A stretch of 42,559 nucleotides of DNA from assembly GCF_001074635.1 (NCBI RefSeq), contig NZ_JUQO01000195.1:1-42559 (forward strand), given 5' to 3'. Below the pieces are notes generated by a model, which saw only the letters and a list, made by a program, of their open reading frames with translations, was not told the DNA's origin and did no database searches. Source of the stretch: Streptococcus mitis. GTDB taxonomy: Bacteria > Bacillota > Bacilli > Lactobacillales > Streptococcaceae. The translations under genes and the position numbers were made by a program. Below, one piece after another: positions 38,024 to 42,559 of this stretch; position 1 is the first letter of the stretch; the number at the start of each line of letters is the position of its first letter.

Positions 38024-38313
38024 TTAGCGATTGGGTAAACAGAAACTTGTTTTTTATCGCGTCCTTTACGTTCAAAGCGTACTACGCCTTCAACTTTAGC
38101 GAACAAAGTATCGTCTCCACCACGTCCAACGTTTACACCTGGATAGATGTGTGTACCACGTTGACGGTAAAGGATTGATCCACCTGTTACAGTTTGTCCG
38201 TCAGCTGCTTTAGCTCCAAGACGTTTCGCTTGTGAATCACGTCCGTTTGATGTAGAACCTCCACCTTTTTTGTGGGCGAAAAGTTGCAAGTTGTTAAGAG
38301 TCATTTTTAACAT
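38020..38313 (-). CDS. rpmA: 50S ribosomal protein L27, with N-terminal extension
   Basis: A 97-residue L27 ([20 protein letters not shown]). Mature L27 starts at A-H-K-K; here it is preceded by [12 protein letters not shown]. That is the cleavable extension of Firmicutes, cut after the L-Q-L-F motif by Prp. GGAGG 8 bases before the ATG supports this start. prp is the gene directly upstream. Confidence 0.98.
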   Translation of the reverse strand: MLKMTLNNLQLFAHKKGGGSTSNGRDSQAKRLGAKAADGQTVTGGSILYRQRGTHIYPGVNVGRGGDDTLFAKVEGVVRFERKGRDKKQVSVYPIAK

Positions 38314-38329
38314 AATGTTTTCCTCCGTG

Positions 38330-38683
<354 letters not shown>

Positions 38684-38689
38684 TTAAAA

Positions 38690-39004
38690 TTAAGCGTTAA
38701 TTGCGTTGATGACAACTTTTGTATATGGTTGACGGTGACCTTGTTTACGGTGGCTACCTTTTTTAGGTTTGTACTTGTAAGTAACAACTTTCTTTTGTTT
38801 TCCTTGTTTTTCAACAGTTCCAACTACAGTAGCTCCAGCAACAAGTGGAGTTCCGACAACAGTGTTTTCACCACCAACAAGAACAACTTCGTTAAAAGTA
38901 ACTTCTTGACCAGCTTCAACGTTCAATTTTTCAACGTAAACTGCTTGACCAACTTCAACTTTAACTTGTTTTCCGCCAGTTTTGATAATTGCGTATGTGC
39001 TCAT
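38690..39004 (-). CDS. rplU: 50S ribosomal protein L21
   Basis: A 104-residue L21: [14 protein letters not shown] at the start and [17 protein letters not shown] near the end. AGGAGG lies 7 bases before the ATG. First gene of rplU-prp-rpmA. Confidence 0.99.
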
Positions 39005-39233
39005 TATGCACCTCCTATGATTTTTATGGGTTTCCCCGAATTTTTTGTGAAGACTCGCCTAGCATCGTGGGACGAACCACTTAAAAGAAGAGCTCTAAGT
39101 ATAAGAAAGAATAAACTAGGAATTGAGCCGAAGGCATAACTTATGTTAGGCAAGGCGACAATGACGAAGTTTAAATTTGTTATACGACGAGCGACGATGT
39201 TCGTGCGGTTGCACAGGAATGTGCATAGTCAAC
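39005..39233 (-). promoter_or_regulatory. Long structured leader of rplU (L21 leader candidate)
   Basis: About 229 untranslated bases between the promoter and rplU. On the minus strand it has a GCACA-TTCC-TGTGC hairpin near the 5' end, GCCTTCGGC tetraloop stem, and a long-range TCGCCT/AGGCGA pairing. Bacillus has a known L21 leader at this place; whether this is the same family needs a covariance search. Confidence 0.55.
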
Positions 39234-39239
39234 TCTTCA

Positions 39240-39268
39240 AGTATAGCATATCTCCTATTTTCTTACAA
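39240..39268 (-). promoter_or_regulatory. Promoter of rplU-prp-rpmA
   Basis: TTGTAA (complement of 39263-39268), 17-base spacer, TATACT (complement of 39240-39245). Confidence 0.7.
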
Positions 39269-39278
39269 GTAATAACAC

Positions 39279-39971
39279 CTAAAATGAAGCTTTTTCTTTT
39301 ACTTTTTTCTGCCAAGAGGCTAAAAGCATGCTAATGTAAAAAATGCTCATCATAATAGGAACACCAAGAATGGTCTTTTCATGATAGAAAATCGTCAAAT
39401 AAGCTGAAAAGACAACGCCAAGGACAAAACTACTAAGCAGGCTAACAAAGATAATCCCTTCACGTAAAAAAGGAGTGTGCTTGGTTCTGAAATAATCTCC
39501 AAAAGCCAGCATGGTCCGTTTGATATTCCCTGTCATAAAAGCGTTATTATAGGCAATACCCGACACTTCTCCAAAAGCAGTTGTCACCAGTCCCATACAG
39601 AAAGCCAAGGGCGGCACTAGATAGATATTATCTACAGTTTGCGGCACAAAACCAATAATGATTGATAAGATTGCCAAAGGAATCAATGACAGAATGGGCT
39701 TTTTCACAATTCTAAATTTTTCCTTATAAATCGTTAGTAAAAAGACCCCCATCATAAAAGCTAGCAAGGTCATTACTTTAGCACTGGCATCTGACACATT
39801 GTGTTGAATGAGTCCCACTGATAGAAAGACGACATTCCCAGTTTGTCCAGCCACAAGAGTGTTCCCTCGCACAATAAACGTATAGGCATCTACATATCCT
39901 GCACAAAAAGTCAAAAAAAGCGCTAGTCTCTTAGACTGACGTGATATTTTTCTTATAGGTAATAGCCTCAT
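39279..39971 (-). CDS. DUF1275 (YoaK) family membrane protein
   Basis: A 230-residue protein with about six membrane segments. The family motifs are F-C-A-G-Y-V-D-A-Y-T-F near the start, A-G-Q-T-G-N-V-V-F in TM2 and N-N-A-F-M-T-G-N-I-K-R in the second half, an internal repeat of T-G-N. Function of the family is unknown; it may be a small-molecule transporter. I start 4 codons in (39971), just after GGGAGG. Confidence 0.88.
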   Translation of the reverse strand: MRLLPIRKISRQSKRLALFLTFCAGYVDAYTFIVRGNTLVAGQTGNVVFLSVGLIQHNVSDASAKVMTLLAFMMGVFLLTIYKEKFRIVKKPILSLIPLAILSIIIGFVPQTVDNIYLVPPLAFCMGLVTTAFGEVSGIAYNNAFMTGNIKRTMLAFGDYFRTKHTPFLREGIIFVSLLSSFVLGVVFSAYLTIFYHEKTILGVPIMMSIFYISMLLASWQKKVKEKASF

Positions 39972-40002
39972 TTTTCCTCCCATTTCATTTACTCATCTCA
40001 TT

Positions 40003-40011
40003 ATTGTACCA
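40003..40011 (-). promoter_or_regulatory. Extended -10 promoter of the DUF1275 gene
   Basis: TGGTACAAT on the minus strand, about 32 bases before the chosen start. Confidence 0.5.
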
Positions 40012-40060
40012 CTTTCTTTGGGAAAGTCCTAGTAGCTTATTTTAAAATTTTTACCCTCTG

Positions 40061-40090
40061 TTGGATAGTCTCGTCTATCTATGTTATAAT
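40061..40090 (+). promoter_or_regulatory. Promoter of the oxidoreductase-helicase operon
   Basis: TTGGAT (40061-40066), 18-base spacer, TATAAT (40085-40090), with an extended TGT. The ATG at 40089 overlaps the -10 and cannot be the start. Confidence 0.75.
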
Positions 40091-40124
40091 GAAAGAAGGA
40101 TTTAAAATCGGAAAAGGAGTATCT

Positions 40125-41102
40125 ATGCTTAAATTAGGTATCATTGGTACTGGCGCTATCAGCCACCACTTCATAGAGGCAGCCCATGCTAGTGGAAAAT
40201 ACCAGCTGGTCGCAGTCTATTCTAGAAAACTAGAAACTGCCGCAACCTTTGCTTCTCGCTATCAGAATATCCAACTCTTTGATCAAGTAGAGGACTTCTT
40301 CAAGAGCTCCTTTGATGTGGTCTATATTGCTAGCCCAAACTCCTTGCATTTTGCTCAGGCAAAAGCTGCATTGTCTGCAGGTAAACATGTCATTCTTGAA
40401 AAGCCAGCTGTCACTCAGCCACAAGAATGGCTGGATTTAATTCAAACAGCTAAGAAAAATCACTGTTTTATCTTTGAAGCAGCTCGTAATTACCATGAGA
40501 AAGCTTTCACTATCATCAAAAACTTTTTAGCAGATAAGCAAGTGTTAGGAGCAGATCTCAACTATGCCAAGTATTCTTCTAAGATGCCTGACTTGTTGGC
40601 TGGGGAGACACCAAATGTCTTTTCAGACCATTTTGCTGGTGGAGCTCTTATGGATTTGGGGATTTATCCTCTCTACGCTGCCGTTCGTCTCTTTGGAAAA
40701 GCTAAGGATGCAACCTATCAGGCTCAACAGCTTGACAATAACATTGACCTAAATGGTGACGGAATCCTCTTCTACCCCGACTATCAAGTTCATATCAAGG
40801 CTGGGAAAAACATTACTTCCAATCTTCCTTGCGAGATTTATACGACAGATGGAACCTTGACCCTCAACACTATCGAACATGTCAGCTCGGCTATTTTTAC
40901 CGACCATCAAGGCAATCAAATCCAACTCCCTATCCAACAGGCTCCTCATACGATGACTGAGGAAGTCGGTGCATTTGCACACATGATCCAGAAACCAGAT
41001 CTGAATCTCTACCAAACTTGGCTAGAAGATGCAAGTTCAGTTCATGAGCTACTATATACTATGCGCCAGACTGCTGGCATTAGATTTGAGGCAGAAAAAT
41101 GA
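40125..41102 (+). CDS. Gfo/Idh/MocA family oxidoreductase
   Basis: A 325-residue NAD(P)-dependent dehydrogenase. The Rossmann motif is I-I-G-T-G-A-I-S-H-H-F at the N-terminus and the family E-K-P-A is near residue 93. A C-terminal alpha/beta substrate domain has G-G-A-L-M-D-L-G-I-Y-P. Substrates of this family are sugars or inositols; not predictable here. Start at 40125 with AAAAGGAG. It overlaps the helicase ATG by 4 bases. Confidence 0.93.
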   Translation: MLKLGIIGTGAISHHFIEAAHASGKYQLVAVYSRKLETAATFASRYQNIQLFDQVEDFFKSSFDVVYIASPNSLHFAQAKAALSAGKHVILEKPAVTQPQEWLDLIQTAKKNHCFIFEAARNYHEKAFTIIKNFLADKQVLGADLNYAKYSSKMPDLLAGETPNVFSDHFAGGALMDLGIYPLYAAVRLFGKAKDATYQAQQLDNNIDLNGDGILFYPDYQVHIKAGKNITSNLPCEIYTTDGTLTLNTIEHVSSAIFTDHQGNQIQLPIQQAPHTMTEEVGAFAHMIQKPDLNLYQTWLEDASSVHELLYTMRQTAGIRFEAEK

Positions 41103-42181
41103 AAAACAAACTACCGACTGAATGGCAAGAACTGAGTGACCAACTCGGTTTCCAAGAATTCACCCCCATTCAAACTCAACTATTTGAGCCCCTTCTTGCT
41201 GGAGAAAACCTCCTAGGAGTGAGCCCGACAGGAACTGGTAAGACCCTAGCTTACCTCCTACCAAGTCTTCTCAGACTACAAAAGAAAAAAGCCCAACAAC
41301 TCTTGATTCTAGCACCAAATACAGAACTTGCTGGACAGATTTTTGATGTATGTAAAACGTGGGCTGAAGCTATCAGCTTGACAGCCCAACTCTTCTTATC
41401 AGGTTCGAGTCAAAAACGTCAAATTGAACGACTCAAAAAAGGACCAGAAATTCTGATTGGAACCCCTGGCCGTATCTTTGAACTGATTAAATTGAAAAAA
41501 ATCAAGATGATGAATGTGGAAACCATCATCCTGGATGAATTCGACCAATTACTAGATGATTCTCAGATACACTTTGTCGAGAAAATTACTCACTACGCAC
41601 CTCGTGACCACCAACTTGTCTATATGAGTGCGACAACCAAGTTTGACCAAAAGAAGATTGCGCCTAACACACGTACCATTGATCTCTCTGACCAAAAATT
41701 GGACAACATCCAGCACTTCTACATGCAGGTAGATCAACGTCACCGAGTGGATATGCTACGAAAACTGGCTCATGTAGAGGATTTCCGAGGTCTTGTCTTC
41801 TTTAACAGCCTATCAGACCTTGGAAGTGCAGAAGAAAAACTACAGTATCGGGATATCTTGGCTGTTTCCCTCGCTAGTGATGTCAATGTCAAATTTAGAA
41901 AAGTCATCTTAGAAAAGTTTAAAGACAAGCAACTAACCCTGCTTCTTGCAACTGACCTTTTGGCTCGTGGAATTGATATCGATAGCCTCGAATGTGTCGT
42001 AAACTTTGATGTTCCTAGAGATAGCGAAACCTACACTCACCGTGCTGGCCGTACTGGTCGTATGGGCAAGGAAGGTTACGTTATCACTCTCGTCACTCAT
42101 CCAGAAGAAATCAAAAAACTTAAGAAGTTTGCAAGTGTACGAGAAATTGTCCTAAAAAATCAAGAACTCTATGTAAAATAA
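41099..42181 (+). CDS. DEAD-box family RNA helicase (DEFD variant)
   Basis: A 360-residue helicase. The Q motif is F-T-P-I-Q-T, Walker A is S-P-T-G-T-G-K-T, then P-N-T-E-L-A-G-Q, G-T-P-G-R, D-E-F-D in place of D-E-A-D, S-A-T, A-R-G-I-D-I and H-R-A-G-R-T-G-R-M-G. The small size without a long tail resembles Bacillus YfmL, linked to ribosome assembly. Pairing with an oxidoreductase is probably operon convenience. Confidence 0.94.
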   Translation: MKNKLPTEWQELSDQLGFQEFTPIQTQLFEPLLAGENLLGVSPTGTGKTLAYLLPSLLRLQKKKAQQLLILAPNTELAGQIFDVCKTWAEAISLTAQLFLSGSSQKRQIERLKKGPEILIGTPGRIFELIKLKKIKMMNVETIILDEFDQLLDDSQIHFVEKITHYAPRDHQLVYMSATTKFDQKKIAPNTRTIDLSDQKLDNIQHFYMQVDQRHRVDMLRKLAHVEDFRGLVFFNSLSDLGSAEEKLQYRDILAVSLASDVNVKFRKVILEKFKDKQLTLLLATDLLARGIDIDSLECVVNFDVPRDSETYTHRAGRTGRMGKEGYVITLVTHPEEIKKLKKFASVREIVLKNQELYVK

Positions 42182-42219
42182 AGCCCTCATTGAGGCTGGG
42201 CAAAAAGTCTTTAAAATCA

Positions 42220-42263
42220 AAAACGCATAATATCAGGTATTGAACCTTGATATTATGCGTTTT
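42220..42263 (+). terminator. Long hairpin after the helicase gene
   Basis: A stem of AAAACGCATAATATCA plus GGT and its complement (one bulged base), with a 5-base loop. It is followed by T-rich sequence, so it can end the operon. It is longer and more perfect than a typical terminator and may be the end of a small mobile element. The rest of 42182-42469 is AT-rich and holds only the promoter below. Confidence 0.6.
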
Positions 42264-42401
42264 ATTGTGGGAAATTTTACTTCATTTTCTCCTAAAATTG
42301 AGTTTTTATCTAGCCTCTTTTTTGTAAAACTACATAAGATTCGTAGTAAAAAAACTCTCCAACTATTTTATTATACCATATAAATTAATAAATAAATAGA
42401 C

Positions 42402-42429
42402 TTGTTTTTTTATTTTTTTGACGTATACT
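42402..42429 (+). promoter_or_regulatory. Possible promoter of the right-edge gene
   Basis: TTGTTT (42402-42407), 16-base spacer, TATACT (42424-42429), about 40 bases upstream of the ATG at 42470. Confidence 0.45.
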
Positions 42430-42469
42430 AATAATAGAAAACGCTTAAAATTAAATAAAAGGAGATTTT

Positions 42470-42559
42470 ATGAGGAAAGTAAATAAGGACATTTTATTCT
42501 TAACCGGAATCATAGTTTTATGTTTTGGTTTTTTATTATTTCACATCAACCCCTATTAT
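42470..42559 (+). CDS. Unknown membrane protein, N-terminus only (cut by window edge)
   Basis: Thirty codons are visible, starting M-R-K-V-N-K-D-I after AAAAGGAG. Residues about 8-25 are a single hydrophobic helix (L-F-L-T-G-I-I-V-L-C-F-G-F-L-L-F), so it is a membrane or secreted protein. Too little is present to name it. Confidence 0.7.
   Translation, partial: MRKVNKDILFLTGIIVLCFGFLLFHINPYY

Noticed and set aside
42330-42352. ACTAC-GTAGT inverted repeat with TACGAATC on the minus strand as another cin-box
   Set aside because: One base differs from TACGAATA, and no gene lies downstream on that strand within reach; the helicase ends there.

Overview
The window is AT-rich chromosome of a Firmicute. 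It almost certainly comes from a Mitis-group Streptococcus (S. mitis, S. pneumoniae, S. pseudopneumoniae, S. oralis or a close relative). The evidence is two choline-binding surface proteins (LytB-like and CbpE/Pce-like), a BOX-type repeat, the adhesin pavA, the efflux gene pmrA, the competence genes comEA-comEC with a ComX cin-box, and housekeeping gene order that I recall from the pneumococcal chromosome. Nearly all genes lie on the minus strand; pavA and the last three genes are on the plus strand. Many transcripts start at extended -10 promoters (TGnTATAAT).

Right-to-left, in the direction of most transcription: the right end has a plus-strand operon (Gfo/Idh/MocA oxidoreductase plus DEFD-box helicase), a strong hairpin and the start of an unknown membrane protein. 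A minus-strand DUF1275 membrane protein comes next, then rplU-prp-rpmA (L21, the protease that trims L27, and L27) behind a long structured leader. A LysR regulator, lspA, rluD and cbpE are tightly packed. proB-proA-proC make proline. After a BOX repeat come tmk-holB-yabA-rsmI, then trmFO, and then pyrH-frr-cvfB-yozE-phoH. A GNAT acetyltransferase precedes the DNA-uptake pair comEA-comEC, which has its own cin-box. A two-gene ABC exporter follows, with a long leader that holds a possible 40-residue ORF.

Next are infC-rpmI-rplT (IF3, L35, L20) with a leader terminator and an apparent AUA start, gloA, and pyrK-pyrD behind a complete PyrR-type attenuator. lytB and pavA converge on one shared terminator. 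The last long run is ybeY-dgkA-era-mutM-coaE-pmrA-rpmG-secG, an internal terminator, and rnr-smpB-tehB. The left edge carries a HicA toxin gene and the first codons of HicB.

The points most worth checking are: (i) a cin-box directly upstream of hicAB, in the gap after tehB where I recall coiA in relatives; (ii) a nonsense codon 11 codons before the apparent original end of cbpE; (iii) the AUA start and leader attenuator of infC; (iv) several places where one gene's terminator is physically merged with the next gene's promoter (tehB/hicA, GNAT/comEA, gloA/pyrK, rsmI/trmFO); and (v) the undescribed leader ORF ahead of the ABC transporter. Most of the rest is ordinary core genome. All identifications come from reading the sequence and from memory of the families; no database search was run.
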